This document shows positions 1 to 10,771 of a stretch of 64,000 nt of DNA, in pieces. Each line of letters begins with the position of its first letter. Position 1 is the first letter of the stretch. Source of the DNA: Liolophura sinensis (Eukaryota > Mollusca > Polyplacophora > Chitonida > Chitonidae); NCBI RefSeq assembly GCF_032854445.1, contig NC_088306.1:10316193-10380192 (forward strand), in the 5' to 3' direction. The notes beneath the pieces were generated by a model, which saw only the letters and a list, made by a program, of their open reading frames with translations, searched no databases and had not been told where the DNA came from. The position numbers and the translations under genes are program-made.

Positions 1-14
1 GCTTGACTTATTTA

Positions 15-120
15 CGTGATTAGAGTTTTACGCCTTATGCTCAATAATGCTTCAATTATGCGACGGCGGCCAGCATTATGGTGGGAGGAAAGAACACGGG
101 TTGAAATGGATCATTCTGTT
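15..120 (-). repeat. SINE family 1, tail fragment
   Basis: Read on the minus strand this is the 3' half of SINE family 1: the phrase GACGGCGGCCAGCATTATGG and the degenerate start 'gttttacgcc' are present. No tRNA-like head follows, so it is a 5'-truncated copy. It lies in the intron upstream of the first DUF885 exon seen here. Confidence 0.7.
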
Positions 121-267
121 GTGCAGAATTAACGCAAAGAAATCAACTTGATATAAAATTTGACTAGCTGATTGAAAGCATTCTAGCCTGATTTCTGTAA
201 AATGGTTCCTGTTTCACACAAAAAATTGCTCGGATTTGGCTGAAGTAATATCCCTTTTCATTTGCAG

Positions 268-339
268 AATGGGAAGGTATTCCCGTGAGATGTTGCGAGC
301 TTGTCGCTTAGTGGTTGACACCGGAATACACGTGTTAGG
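268..339 (+). CDS. DUF885 gene, third exon from the end
   Basis: 72 nt, preceded by acceptor ttttcatttgcag and followed by donor GG|gtaata. It supplies one base to a split codon, then 23 codons covering EMLRACRLVVDTGIHVL, then GG of a split Gly codon completed by the next exon. Confidence 0.85.
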
Positions 340-2098
340 GTAATAATTGCCTAGACCTTATCTTGTTTCTCTATTACTCAAAGTGTTTTGGACGCACTCT
401 GTGTCTTGTATATGTTTTACACAAAGTGTTTTGGGCGCACACTGTGTCTTGTATATGTTTTACACAAAGTGTTTTGGGCGCACACTGTATCCTGTATATG
501 ATTTACACAAAGTGTTTTGGGCGCACGCTGTGTCTTGTATATGTTTTACACAAAGTGTTTTGGGCGCACACTGTGTCTTGTATATGTTTTACTCTAAGTG
601 CCTGGGCCTCACGCTGTAAAAAGACGTGAAAGGTTTGGGTCTCGTATTTATTAGACTGCTTGCATTGTTTATGTTCGATTTTGCCTAAAAATATGAATTC
701 ACTAGTTCGCCCAAAGTACAGTACAGCTTTTGAATATGGTCGACGTGATTGAAATGTGCATTTTATCAATTATTTTTTACAATTAAACCAGGTCCAACAC
801 AAACATAGCGTGATCAGAATACTGACATTTCTTCTCCTATGATCTTGAACATAAAAAAAACAGTGCGTGCACTATATATATACTATAAAGAGTAAAACAA
901 CACAAAAATTTGAATATTGAATCCTTTAACTTTCTGGGTGATCCGCGTCGACATATTACAGAAAGGCACTTAGACAGCGTGGCCTATTTTAATCTTAAGG
1001 GGACATTTTCAAGATGGATAAATCGTTGTCAAAATTTTAATTTTCTTTGGGATTGAGAAAAGAACTAATTCGATCCATTGAAAACTAATCTCTTTCAGGT
1101 GGACGCGAGAAGAAGCCATCTTGTACATATCCAACTACACTTCATATTCAAGACCGGAAATAGAAAATCAGGTTGACAGGTACATAACGTTTCCTGGCCA
1201 GGCTTGCGCATACAAGATCGGTGAGCTCAAAATTTGGGAACTGCGTCACAAGGCGGAAAAGGAGTTGGGTAGGTTATACTGTTGGCTATTTTTTGTAACA
1301 ACGAACCTGTGTTAACGATTGTGTTGGAATCTGGTCATTTGACGACTTCATACATCTTCAGCACGCATAGATAATATCAATGAATACGGAGTTATACATT
1401 CAATTGCCGTATACATATCTCAGTATGTGGGAACGTCCCGCACCAACCTGCGGATGGTCATGGGTTTCCCCTGGCCTCTGCCCGCCTTTCTCCCACCATA
1501 ATGCTGGTTGCTGTCGTATAAGGGAAATATTCTTTTGTATGGTTTAAAGGGCCAATCAAATAATTAAATTCAATAAAAAAACTCGCCTATTTCTGTCTAG
1601 AAAACAAGTCATACTTCATTTGTTATCATATTATTATCAAGTCATCATGTTATTGTTTATTAAATGTGATGAAGACACAGCATTTTTCATTGATTCTAGG
1701 TCAATCACGTTTGATTTTTGAAACTTGATTTTGCTTGAGTTATGATACCAGAAGGGGTGGTAGCCGTTGCTATTTAAGCATTCACACGAACAGTTTGATG
1801 TCAGGCATTGTCTACTGTGCGTCACAAAGCGTAGATATAAAAGGAGGGAGCAATAACTTTCTCTGTAAAATCAACTTGCAGTCTGTGATATTTCGTTTCA
1901 GGCAATAACTTCGATTTGAAGGATTTCCACACGACCATTTTGGATTTGGGGAATGTTCCCCTTCGTTTGATGGAGGAGGCTGTTGACCACATGATAGAGA
2001 GAGTGAAGGGCCGATCATCGCACGGCAATAATGACCAATCGTCGACGAGAATTTTAGTTTCTGCGGTGCTGTTGTTTATGTTTGTTACCGGAACTTAA
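268..2098 (+). CDS. DUF885 family protein, C-terminal three exons
   Basis: This is the 3' end of a gene whose start lies before the window. Three exons (268-339, 1099-1268, 1902-2098) join in frame with GT-AG introns in phases 2 and 1. Together they read like the C-terminal part of DUF885 proteins: EMLRACRLVVDTGIH, then GWTREEAILYISNY, then VDRYITFPGQACAYKIGELK, then a segment around FDLKDFHTTILDLGNVPLRL. DUF885 is a mostly bacterial family also found in animals; its biochemical role is not something I can state. After the domain comes a polar Ser/Asn-rich stretch, then about 15 hydrophobic residues (ILVSAVLLFMFVTGT) that end the protein. That layout fits a GPI-anchor signal, so the mature protein may sit on the outer cell surface. 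The family call is strong; the anchor is inference. Confidence 0.85.
363..610 (+). repeat. Minisatellite, about 43 bp x 5-6
   Basis: The unit runs roughly 'acaaagtgttttgggcgcac' followed by 'actgtgtcttgtatatgttt'. It lies in the intron starting 24 bp after the donor of the 268-339 exon. The open frames here (both strands) are products of the repetition, not genes. Confidence 0.85.
1099..1268 (+). CDS. DUF885 gene, penultimate exon
   Basis: 170 nt between acceptor tctctttcag and donor GG|gtaggt. It encodes the most diagnostic part of the family signature, GWTREEAI followed by the PGQACAYKIGELK motif. Confidence 0.88.
1424..1567 (+). repeat. SINE family 1, tail fragment
   Basis: Plus-oriented 3' part of SINE family 1: 'cctgcggatggtcatgggtt', 'cccaccataatgctggttgc', then a degraded tail ending near 'ccaatcaaataattaaat'. 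Inserted in the last intron of the DUF885 gene. Confidence 0.75.
1902..2098 (+). CDS. DUF885 gene, terminal exon
   Basis: Acceptor is tttcgtttcag. The exon completes a Gly codon, carries the last family block (NVPLRLMEEAVDHMIERVK), a Ser/Asn-rich linker and the hydrophobic tail, then stops at TAA 2096-2098. Confidence 0.85.
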
Positions 2099-2400
2099 TG
2101 ATCGCAACAGTAAAGCAGCTCAGATATATCTGTCAAAAGGATCACTCGCATTCCGTAGACGTCTTCCGCAGTTCAGCTGTGGCGGATATCAGGAACTATT
2201 TGTTATTTACAAGAGGGCACTAATTTTCTCTATTGTTTACGTAGTAATTTCCTCAATTAAGTTCAAACTGAATTATCTTTATTGTCAAACTTTCAACTGG
2301 AATAGTGACTTAACTGCGCATGTAGCTCAACTACGTAGGTACAGCGTATCAAAATATCATAGGTTGACCACAATTTCATCTTTCAACTACAGCTGATGAG

Positions 2401-2406
2401 AATAAA
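2401..2406 (+). promoter_or_regulatory. Candidate poly(A) signal of the DUF885 gene
   Basis: AATAAA about 300 bp after the stop codon, on the coding strand, with no closer canonical signal seen. Placement is the only support. Confidence 0.45.
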
Positions 2407-2682
2407 GTCATGGCATCAAGTCATCATGGTTTCACATTAGGTAGTGTGGCTTGCGACTCGACTAAATATCTACCACTTAGGTTTACTGGGGCAAAAACAT
2501 GTGTCTTTCAAATGAGTACATGATGACAATAAACATTTATCATATGCCCTTCTTACCTGTACATGCGCACTGGTTTTATCGTCCAATGCAAGTCCTCTCA
2601 GTCTCAACTCCGACTCCAAACCTATTTGCTGGAATTGCTAATGTCTAACCTGTAAAATCATGCTCAGGTTCACCTTAGATTT

Positions 2683-2945
2683 ATTTATTTATTTGATTGG
2701 TGTTTTACGCCGTACTCAAGAATATTTCACTTATACGACGGCGGCCAGCATTATGGTGGATGTAAACCGGGAAGAGCCTGGAAAGAACCCACGACCACCC
2801 GCAGGTTGCTAGAAGACCTTCCAGGTACTGCCGAAGAGGAAGCCAGCATGAACTGGACTTGAACTCACAGCGACCGCATTGATGAGAGGCTTCTGGGTCA
2901 TTACACTGCGCTAGCCCGCTAACCAACTGAACCACGGAGCACCTC
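2683..2945 (-). repeat. SINE family 1, near full-length
   Basis: Read on the minus strand it has a tRNA-derived head (GTGGTTCAGTTGGTTAGC, GAGTTCAAGTCC as box-B-like), a body (CATGCTGGCTTCCTCTTCGG; CACCATAATGCTGGCCGCCG), and a tail TTCTTGAGTACGGCGTAAAA then (AAATA)n. This is the best complete reference copy in the window. Flanks 'accttaga' and 'acccttaga' may be a decayed target-site duplication. Confidence 0.88.
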
Positions 2946-3142
2946 CCCCCTCCCACCCTTAGAGATTAAATGGTTATCTATACCGATTCAGCCAGATCGA
3001 GGCTCAGTTTTACGCACATTTTCTGTCCTTATGCATATGGTTATACGTCGTTTTGAACCTAAATTAGACCTCTATTTCCAGGATATCACGATGATATGTA
3101 GTGCTGCCTCACGATAATATTGACGGACATGGACTACTCAGT

Positions 3143-3310
3143 GTCGTGTCTTTCCAGATTTGGGCCCTTGTTGGCAGACGGAATGCCGTGTCTTTCCGGA
3201 TTTGGGCCCTTCTTGGCAGTCGGAATGCCGTGTCTTTCCGGATATGATCCCTTTCTGTCAGACAGAATGTCATGTCTTTCCGGATTTGGGCCCTTCTTGG
3301 TAGTCCACGA
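3143..3310 (+). repeat. Minisatellite, 42 bp x 4
   Basis: Four copies of a unit with 'gtgtctttccggatttgggc' and 'ccttcttggcagtcggaatg'. The period is a multiple of three, which keeps an 84-codon frame open without implying a gene. Confidence 0.85.
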
Positions 3311-4190
3311 TAACTTAAATATCTGGAATCCGTATGTGTATTATTATTATGTTAAATTGTTTAAAATAAAATAATGGTCTATGACATACATGTATTATCA
3401 TTCAACATCAATACCACACATTTTTCATCTCGGAGGACTTAGAACGACTAACTTCTGGTAAAAACTCCATGTACGCCAAAAATATTGGTCACTCCGAGTA
3501 ACAACAAAAATTTTTGTTTAAAATTTAACTAAAAAAATTCTGTTATGATCTATAAGCCTACTCTTCCCGCAATTAATCTCACCATTAATTCATACACATA
3601 TTATGCAGAATAGAGGGAATAACTTGTTCTTACATGCGTCTTATACAGTCAGGATATTGGAGTATCATACACATTTTACCTTTCTTACATAAATGCTTTT
3701 TTTCTATACACGTATGCAAGCCAACGTGTGTTCGATGACAACCGCACGCAAGCAAATTCCATGAGTGTATAGACCATTATATGTCAGTATATTCACTCAG
3801 CTTGGCATATTCTTTTTGTTGTTATTATTTATTAACATTTTAATATTTCCCGGGACATCCTTGATTATCGTTCTAGAGAGAGTCGCCGATGCATTAGTAT
3901 CATCGCCCAATTCAATGACATCCATATTCTGATTACCTAATTTCAAACATTAGACTCCATCGTCATTTATAATTTTGGGAAGTGACAGCTCATTAGAAAA
4001 GTACAGGGTAAGGTAGGTTAGATTCCGTGTGCTGTCTACTCTCCCCGGGGGTGGTCTGACTGGAAGGACAGGAGGCGGACCGTTAAGGCTGTGAAGAGTG
4101 ATGCATTCATACTCCGCGGTGCTTCGGCTTGCGGAGATGCCAGACCACGCCCACCTACTCTGGCTTTCTGGGACCAAACAGTTCAAACTC
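3311..4190. other. Intergenic, nothing recognised
   Basis: AT-rich single-copy-looking DNA. I see no exon with plausible splice sites, no SINE and no tandem structure here. Short open frames around 3950-4260 resemble nothing I know. Confidence 0.5.
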
Positions 4191-4560
4191 TTTACAAACT
4201 CAAGTCTTTCACAAAATCGGGCAATGCTGATAAGTTTGCTGTCTCTAAAACATGTTGCCACTGTTGGTTTGATTTTTCTTGATTTTTTTTACAAAACTCA
4301 ACTCTTTTACAAAATCGAGCATTGCGGATAACTTTCATGTTTCTAAAACGTGTTGCCACTGTTGGTTTTATTTTTTCTTGATTTTTTTACAAAACTCAAC
4401 TCTTTTACAAAATCGAGCATTGCGGATAAGTTTCGTGTTTCTAAAACATGTTGCCACTGTTGGTTTTATTTTTTCTTGATTTTTTACAAAACTGAATGGA
4501 GATTAACTGTTCACAAAACTGGCATTGCGGACAAGTCTCATGTTTCTAAAATACGCTGTA
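4191..4560 (+). repeat. Degenerate tandem repeat, about 98 bp x 4
   Basis: Each copy has 'acaaaactcaactcttttac', 'aaaatcgagcattgcggata', 'tttctaaaacatgttgccac' and a T-rich spacer 'ggttttattttttcttgatt'. The outer copies are the most diverged. Confidence 0.85.
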
Positions 4561-5209
4561 ATACTTTACTGCTGGTTTAATTATTTCTTGCTTACCCTTA
4601 TTCTTCTAATATTGCTCTTTTTAACCAATATGCATATAATTGTAGAAGGAATATTTGGGTTTTTTTCACATGGTTAGTCCATCTAATGAACAACGTATTC
4701 CTATCTTTGCTTCTCAAAAGAGAAGAATTGGGGTATCACAAAGCTGTATTGATATTGACTATTCGGCTATTTTACTAACCTTGAAGGTTGTTTTGCGCTT
4801 ATGAAAGTATACATGTGCAGTAGGTAGATTTTCGGGATATTCTAATCTGGGGAAAACCCCAGAGAGAAAACCACTACAACTCCTGACAGAACTGAGACAC
4901 TGACACAGAACTGCTGATTAACTTGCAGGGACGGGATTCAGGGCTGTCACCTCGTTCGCCAGCCACGTAAAAAAAAAAAACAACATATATTCATCTCGAC
5001 ACAAATCCCAGTTACCTATGGCGTTAAACACTTGATATGAAAGCAAAGCAAAGAAAAAGCCCCCCTCCCCCCAACAAGAAAAAACATGTCAGTTGACATC
5101 ATATGAAAGCTTAACGTTAGCTTAGATATAACGAAGAATGGTTACCCCTACCCCTACCCACTCATGCACCAAAGCTATTATTCGTGTGAAAAACACCATT
5201 TTACACCAT

Positions 5210-5210
<1 letters not shown>
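4561..5210. other. Intergenic, low complexity only
   Basis: Contains a short A-run near 4969 and C-runs near 5062. No gene-like signal seen. Confidence 0.45.

Positions 5211-5234
<24 letters not shown>
5211..5234. repeat. (TA)n microsatellite
   Basis: Alternating TA followed by a T-run; directly abuts the 33-bp minisatellite. Confidence 0.9.
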
Positions 5235-5239
<5 letters not shown>

Positions 5240-5241
<2 letters not shown>

Positions 5242-5880
5242 TTGGGTTAATGTATGTGGTTTGCAGATCCCTTCTTGGGTGGTGTATATGGTTTACCAGG
5301 CTTTCTCTTGGGTAGTGTATGTGGTTTACTGGAATTTCTCTTGGGTGGTGTATGTGGTTTACCGGACGTTGATTTCTTTTTGGTTAATGTATGTGGTTTG
5401 CAAATCCCTTCTTGGGTGGTGTATGTGGTTTATCGGGGGTAAACCGGGTCGTTTTCTTTGGGTGGTGTATTTGGTTTACTGGGCTTTCTCTTGGGAGGTG
5501 TATGCGGTTTACCGGGCGTTTATTTTTTGGTTAATGTATGTGGTTGTGCTTACCGGTGTTTTCTTGGGTGGTGTGTGTGCTTTGCCAGGCGTTTTCTTGG
5601 GTGGGGTATGTGGTTTACCAGGCGTTTTCTTAGTTGGTGTTTGTGGTTTACCGGCGTTTTCTTGGGTGGTGTATGTGGTTTGCCTGGAGTTTTCTTTGGT
5701 GGTGTATGTGGTTTGCCTGGCGTTTTCTTGGGTGGTGTATGTAGTTTGCCTGGCGTTTTCTTGGGTGGTGTATGTGGTTTGTAGGTCGTTTTCTTGGGTG
5801 GTGTATGTGGTTTGTAGGTCGTTTTCTTGGGTGGTGTATGTGGTTTGTAGGTCGTTTTCTTGGGTGGTGTAAGTGGTTAT
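5240..5880 (+). repeat. Minisatellite, about 33 bp x 18
   Basis: Unit 'ggtggtgtatgtggtttgcc' plus 'tggcgttttcttg'. Copies are most alike at the right end (5740-5880) and diverge to the left, with variants carrying 'ttggttaatgtatgtggttt'. The 33-bp period opens frames on both strands; the predicted peptides are simple repeats. Confidence 0.9.
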
Positions 5881-6300
5881 GACGAGTCGACCGGGTGATG
5901 TTGATGATTTACAAGCCATCTTCAATATTAATTGTTTACCCGTTGTTGTTTGTTTCGGACCATCGGGTGGTAAACTGTCAATAGCGTTACACCTCCAGAT
6001 TAGCGGGTGGTAAAAACGGTTGTAAATTGGTTTCTACTTGTTATAGGGTGGCAACTGGGGCACAGCTTGCTTCCTAAAGTCAATCGGGTGGTAAACTGTA
6101 TACAGATTGTTTTCTTTGAAGTGATAAATGGTTAACAGGCTGATTTTCACGGCTCATCTGTGGTAAACTCATTACAACTAGCTTTTCTAGCATCCATTGG
6201 ATCTTTACAGCTTGCTTGTTTGGCGTGGTTTCACTTTACAGGTTAGTTTTTTGAGTAAATCAGATGAGCTTGTGTAACACCTAGACAAAATTAGTCTTTT
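5881..6300. other. Decayed flank of the 33-bp array
   Basis: The motif 'gggtggtaaactg' recurs at irregular spacing (about 5963, 6009, 6086, with 'tgtggtaaactc' near 6161), suggesting old, diverged array units. Nothing else recognised. Confidence 0.5.
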
Positions 6301-6391
6301 TGTTCACATAGGTATATCGTCGTCATATGACTGAAAAATGGTTAATTACGACGTTAAACCCCCAAGCACTCACTCACTCACTCACTCACAT
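6300..6391 (+). repeat. SINE family 2, tail fragment
   Basis: Plus-oriented 3' end of SINE family 2: 'gtcatatgactgaaaaatgg', 'acgacgttaaacccccaagc' then (CACT)n. It faces the full copy at 6465-6820 tail to tail. Confidence 0.8.
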
Positions 6392-6464
6392 AGCTATACA
6401 TGCGTGTAGTTCATTGGATGTTCGTCGTCTTGGTCCGGCAATGTTTGGTCGGCGTATTGTTTGA

Positions 6465-6820
6465 GAGAGTGAGTGAGTGCTTGGGGTTTAACGTGGTTCT
6501 CAACAATTTTTCAGTCATATGACGACGAAGGAATCCTTAGGATGCATGTGATGTGCCTCTTTGTTGCAGAACGGATTTACACCGCTCTTTTATCTAGTGC
6601 TGCTTAACTGAGACTTGCCGAAGGCAAGTAAGCTGCCCCGCCCGAGCCATTATACTGATACTGGTCAACCAGTCGTTACACTATCCCCTTCATGCTGAAC
6701 ACCAAGCGAAGAAGTTACAACCTTGTCTTTTAAAGTCTTGGGTGTGACTCGACCCAGGATTGATCCCGCACCTACCGCTCCCGAAGCGGACGCTCTACCA
6801 TCTGTGCTATAAGGGCTGGT
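6465..6820 (-). repeat. SINE family 2, full-length with target-site duplication
   Basis: On the minus strand it begins with a tRNA-like head (GCACAGATGGTAGAGCGTCC, CTTCGGGAGCGGTAGG) and ends with CATATGACTGAAAAATTG, GTTAAACCCCAAGCACTCAC and (CACT)n. A perfect 12-bp direct repeat CGTATTGTTTGA flanks it at 6453-6464 and 6821-6832, a clear target-site duplication. Confidence 0.92.
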
Positions 6821-6832
6821 CGTATTGTTTGA

Positions 6833-7367
6833 ATCTTGCGATTCGACTGGCTGGCTACTACCTCCCTCTTCATAGTTATAGTTAAGCCTTTAATACTTTC
6901 ATTAGTATGTGTCTTTTTGGGTAGAGCTGAGGTCTCTATTGGTGCACGCTATATTGTTTCCTGGCGAGTTAATCAAATAATGAATTTCGTTCTGAGAAAG
7001 GTGATTCAAAATAAGTCTTAACGGAAGGAAGCATGTCTGGTCTCTGAATCTATCCGGACTCCTTTACTTTCGCCCACAATATTGTCCTTTCACATCTATG
7101 CACGGTGATGACATTTGTGTCCAACAAAATGTGTGGTAATATTAGCAGGAGCACTTCCGGGAATAAATCAGCAGGAATCGGTTAGAAAACTCACTCACGC
7201 TAACGCTGAGGGAGTATAAATCTCTCTTCTGAAATCTCACAGTCGATCAGTCAACCCCCACAGAACACGTCGGCAATCATCTCTGTGATGACAGTTAAAG
7301 GTTCGCAGTTTGCGGCTAGCTATTCAAATGGGCGTAGTCCTTCATTTTTCACACCTAAATTTGCTTT
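6833..7367. other. Intergenic; weak TATA-like site only
   Basis: TATAAAT at 7215-7221 lies upstream of short open frames that match nothing I recognise. No other feature seen. Confidence 0.35.
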
Positions 7368-7500
7368 ATTATTTATATATGATTGGTGTTACTCCACAAT
7401 ATTTCATTTATACGACGCCAGCGAGCATTATAGTAGGAGGAAGCCACACAGAGCCTGGAAGAAACTCATGCCCATCCGCAGGTTTGCTGACAGACCTTTA
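7368..7500 (-). repeat. SINE family 1, tail fragment
   Basis: Minus-strand 3' half, diverged: 'attggtgttactccacaata', 'tttatacgacgccagcgagc', 'gcccatccgcaggtttgctg'. Head missing. Confidence 0.75.
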
Positions 7501-8168
7501 AATTGCTTTATTACTGTTATTGCAAAATTAGTTAAGTGGTTTTACATTTAATCTTCTTCTGAACATCATACTTTTAAAACTAGCCTCTTTATGGCGCTGT
7601 TAATAATACCCGTTGTTAGATAACTGAATAGCCAGAAGGCGCCAAAGCCATATTTTTTACTGCTTAACATTCATATTTAGTACATAAGATAAATGATCCT
7701 GCAAAGGACTACTTAACGGCACTTTTAATTCTGATCTCGACCCACAGGGGGCGCTGTAGGTAACATCTCACGAAAAGCAAACTGAATATTTTAATAAACT
7801 CCAGACAGGGCGGAAGCAAATAATTTTTTTCTCCACAATTTTGAATTGTCAGCGACATTACCAGTAGTTTCCCGCATAAATTCACCCAAGCGTTGACAGC
7901 ATCATTTCCTTGTTCAAGTTACAGGTATATGTTGTGCTGTTATATGTGCAAAAAAGAAAGAAACGTGTATTATAGAACAATATGAACATCATAATGTTGA
8001 CGTGCTTGTGTTACATGTATAAACTTGCATGTAAATTGTACCTAGTCAGCGCATGCCTGGCGTGTAGAGTGTGTCATGTCAAACTTCAGGTTGTTAACCG
8101 TCTCACACAGTGATGTACCACGCATAGGCTGGGTACAATACAACGCCATTAAAATACCAGACCGAGTT
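7501..8168. other. Intergenic, nothing recognised
   Basis: AT-rich with no tandem structure, SINE or exon signal that I can support. Confidence 0.45.
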
Positions 8169-8742
8169 GAAATTTCACTAATTTGAACCTTAGCATACAT
8201 ACAGCCATGCAGTTATATCACTATGATATCTCTGACATCTGCGATCTATATATGTTATACGAACCTTCCTCAGGTGCATTTTCTCGTATGATCATGTACG
8301 TTTGTATTGTATATTTCTTCTCGCTTGAACAGCTATGTAGAACACGGGCGTGAGACAGGCTCCTCTCCATGAACGATAAGGAGCACCGTGGGTTTGACGC
8401 CGGAAGACATGTACATATTTATGTCCGCATATTAGAGTGAATCCGCGTTCAAAAAGAAATTTCACTAATTTGAACCTTAGCATACATACAGCCATGCAGT
8501 TATATCACTATGATATCTCTGACATCTGCGATCTATATATGTTATACGAACCTTCCTCAGGTGCATTTTCTCGTATGATCATGTACGTTTGTATTGTATA
8601 TTTCTTCTCGCTTGAACAGCTATGTAGAACACGGGCGTGAGACAGGCTCCTCTCCATGAACGATAAGGAGCATCGTGGGTTTGACGCCGGAAGACATGTA
8701 CATATTTATGTCCGCATATTAGAGTGAATCCGCGTTCAAAAG
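8169..8742 (+). repeat. Direct tandem duplication, 287 bp x 2
   Basis: Segment 8169-8455 is repeated at 8456-8742 almost without change (a C/T difference inside 'gagcaccgtggg'). The near-identity points to a recent event. It ends about 50 bp before a TATA-like box at 8794. Confidence 0.93.
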
Positions 8743-8793
8743 GACTATAGGAAGCGATTTGTTAATATGCCAGGTGAATTCGTGACAGGCCCC

Positions 8794-8801
8794 TATATAA
8801 A
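8794..8801 (+). promoter_or_regulatory. TATA-like box, gene unknown
   Basis: TATATAAA in the context 'cccctatataaataggctcc', with 'ccacatagtcagg' about 25-30 bp downstream where a start site would fall. A short ATG frame begins near 8832, but no recognisable exon follows. It could be the promoter of an unseen first exon or chance. Confidence 0.3.
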
Positions 8802-9032
8802 TAGGCTCCACATAGTCAGGTGGGCAAAATAATGAAGCTTACTCCATCACCGTCGTCAAGGAGTACGAACACCGATCAAGTATATGTAGGTTAGGTAAAG
8901 AAGAGGCCATCTTTTAGTACCGTTAGCCGGTGCTTAGCTTCGTGACGGGTCCTTTGGTAAAATGCATGCTGGCTAAAAGGAGAAACCAGGAAATGCAAGG
9001 GAAAAAAAAGACAGGAAACTTGAGATTTGTTT

Positions 9033-9036
<4 letters not shown>

Positions 9037-9092
<56 letters not shown>
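9037..9092. repeat. (TA)n microsatellite
   Basis: About 50 bp of alternating TA, ending in a short imperfect 'ttatatatatt'. Confidence 0.95.
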
Positions 9093-9096
<4 letters not shown>

Positions 9097-9411
9097 TGTT
9101 GTATCGCTCTCACCATATACATATTGCCAGTAAATACTCATTGGCGTGTTTATCACAATATATACCTGTACATACTACTCACAATAGCACTGAAGACTAC
9201 ATTCTCACCAGGTAACTTACCACACGAGAGTCACAGCTTTACCACATATATTGGTCAAATCACACCAATATGGATAATTACATCAACTTAATACATTTAA
9301 TGGGTAACGGCAATCTCACCGCACAATTATAACATCGCACTTCGGTAAAGCATACATTTCTCCATTTTCTCTATTGGGCTACATATACGTTGATACTTAA
9401 TAGAATACTGG
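9093..9411. other. Intergenic, nothing recognised
   Basis: No repeat or exon signal seen. Confidence 0.4.
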
Positions 9412-9507
9412 GCCCCTTTGCCTGAAATGGTTAGCATACCAGCGCAGCGCAATGACACGGGAGTCTCTCACCAATGTGTCCAGCTCATGCTTGCTTTCTT
9501 TCCAGCC
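9412..9507 (+). repeat. SINE family 1, head-only fragment
   Basis: Plus-oriented tRNA-like head with 'ggttagcataccagcgcagc', 'gagtctctcaccaatgtgtc' and 'cagctcatgcttgctttctt'. It ends where the body should begin and is followed directly by an inverted tail (9525-9695). Confidence 0.75.
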
Positions 9508-9524
9508 ATACATTTACACGTATT

Positions 9525-9695
9525 TACTTCTTTGGTATTTTACGCCGATCTCAAAAATATTTCAATTATTTAACGGGCGCCAGGATTACGGAGGGAGGAA
9601 ACCAGACTCTATCCAGAACCATCTGTAGGCTGCTGGCAGACCCTCCAACATACGATCGGAGAGGAAGCCAGCATGAGCTGTTCATTCATTTCACT
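9525..9695 (-). repeat. SINE family 1, tail fragment, inverted to its neighbour
   Basis: Minus-oriented tail and body: 'ttttacgccgatctcaaaaa', 'acggagggaggaaaccagac', 'gaggaagccagcatgagctg'. It stops at the same body position where the neighbouring head fragment stops. Confidence 0.75.
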
Positions 9696-9984
9696 GGAGG
9701 TTAATTTAACACTGTTGTAGATCTTAATTCACTGAAATGACAGTAGTAGGTTTAAGTTGCAGGAAGATCGAGAAGGAAACCGTCCAGAATTTGAACAAAA
9801 TCACCGACCTTCAGAGGTTTCGGAGCTATCTGCCAACTTGAAGGTGATTCCCACACAGCGACAGCTGCATTCAAGCATGCGACTAGAATGGCCAAGAGAC
9901 GGGCTGGTAAAGCATTAGCCGATTGAGCTTTGTAAGTACAAAATGTACAAAAAAAATCTTTTCCCTCCAGGAATGCAACTATTT

Positions 9985-10460
9985 TGTTACACACACATAC
10001 AGTTGTAGAGGCTCAAAGTTGTTACAAACATATCGATGCTCAGGGGTTTTACGTACATGTAGGTGCTCAAAGTTGTAACAAACACGTAGCTGCTCAGAGC
10101 TGTTACAAACATATAGATGCTCAGAGTTGTTACATACATGTAGATACTCAAAGTTGTTACATGTAGATGCTCAGAGTTGTTACATACATGTACATGCTCA
10201 AAGTTGTTACATACATGTACATGCTCAAAGTTGTTACATACATGTTGATGCCCAAAATTGTTACATACATGTATATGCTCGGAGTTGTCAATACATGTAG
10301 ATGCTCAGCTTTGTTGCATACATGGGGATGCACAAAGTTGTTACATACATGTAGATGCTCAGAGTTGTTACATACATGTACATGCTCAAAGTTGTTACAT
10401 ACATGTAGAACAAAGCTCAGCTTTGTTGCATACATGGGCATGCTCACGGTTGTTATATGT
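9985..10460 (+). repeat. Minisatellite, about 27 bp x 16
   Basis: Unit 'gctcaaagttgttacataca' plus 'tgtagat'. A period of nine codons opens frames on both strands, giving peptides of repeated VVTYMYMLK type; treated as non-coding. Confidence 0.9.
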
Positions 10461-10771
10461 AGATTTTCAAAATCATCACCTTAAGTACATTTACATACAT
10501 GTACCTTGACCCAATTTCTCGCAGTTTCACTTCAACTTAATTCAGCAGTTTCAATTCAGAACTCGTAAACAATAAGTCATTTTATACATAAACACTTAAA
10601 TCACAACAGTTTTCTGCAATGTAAACATTTGACATCTATCACAACCTATACAAGAAATTAATGTCTCTCCTAATATATATATATATATTTGGTTATATTT
10701 TCCTTCAGTAAGAAGTACCTCAACATTGCTTGAAACTTGGTGTAACATCACATGAATGGATGAAGCCAATC

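Noticed and set aside
2683-2945. tRNA gene in the SINE heads
   Set aside because: The heads are tRNA-derived but lack a full cloverleaf and are part of dispersed repeats.
5138-5925. 244- and 138-codon frames on opposite strands
   Set aside because: Products of the 33-bp minisatellite.
9752-9994. 80-codon minus-strand open frame
   Set aside because: No recognisable domain, no supporting splice sites, next to a minisatellite.
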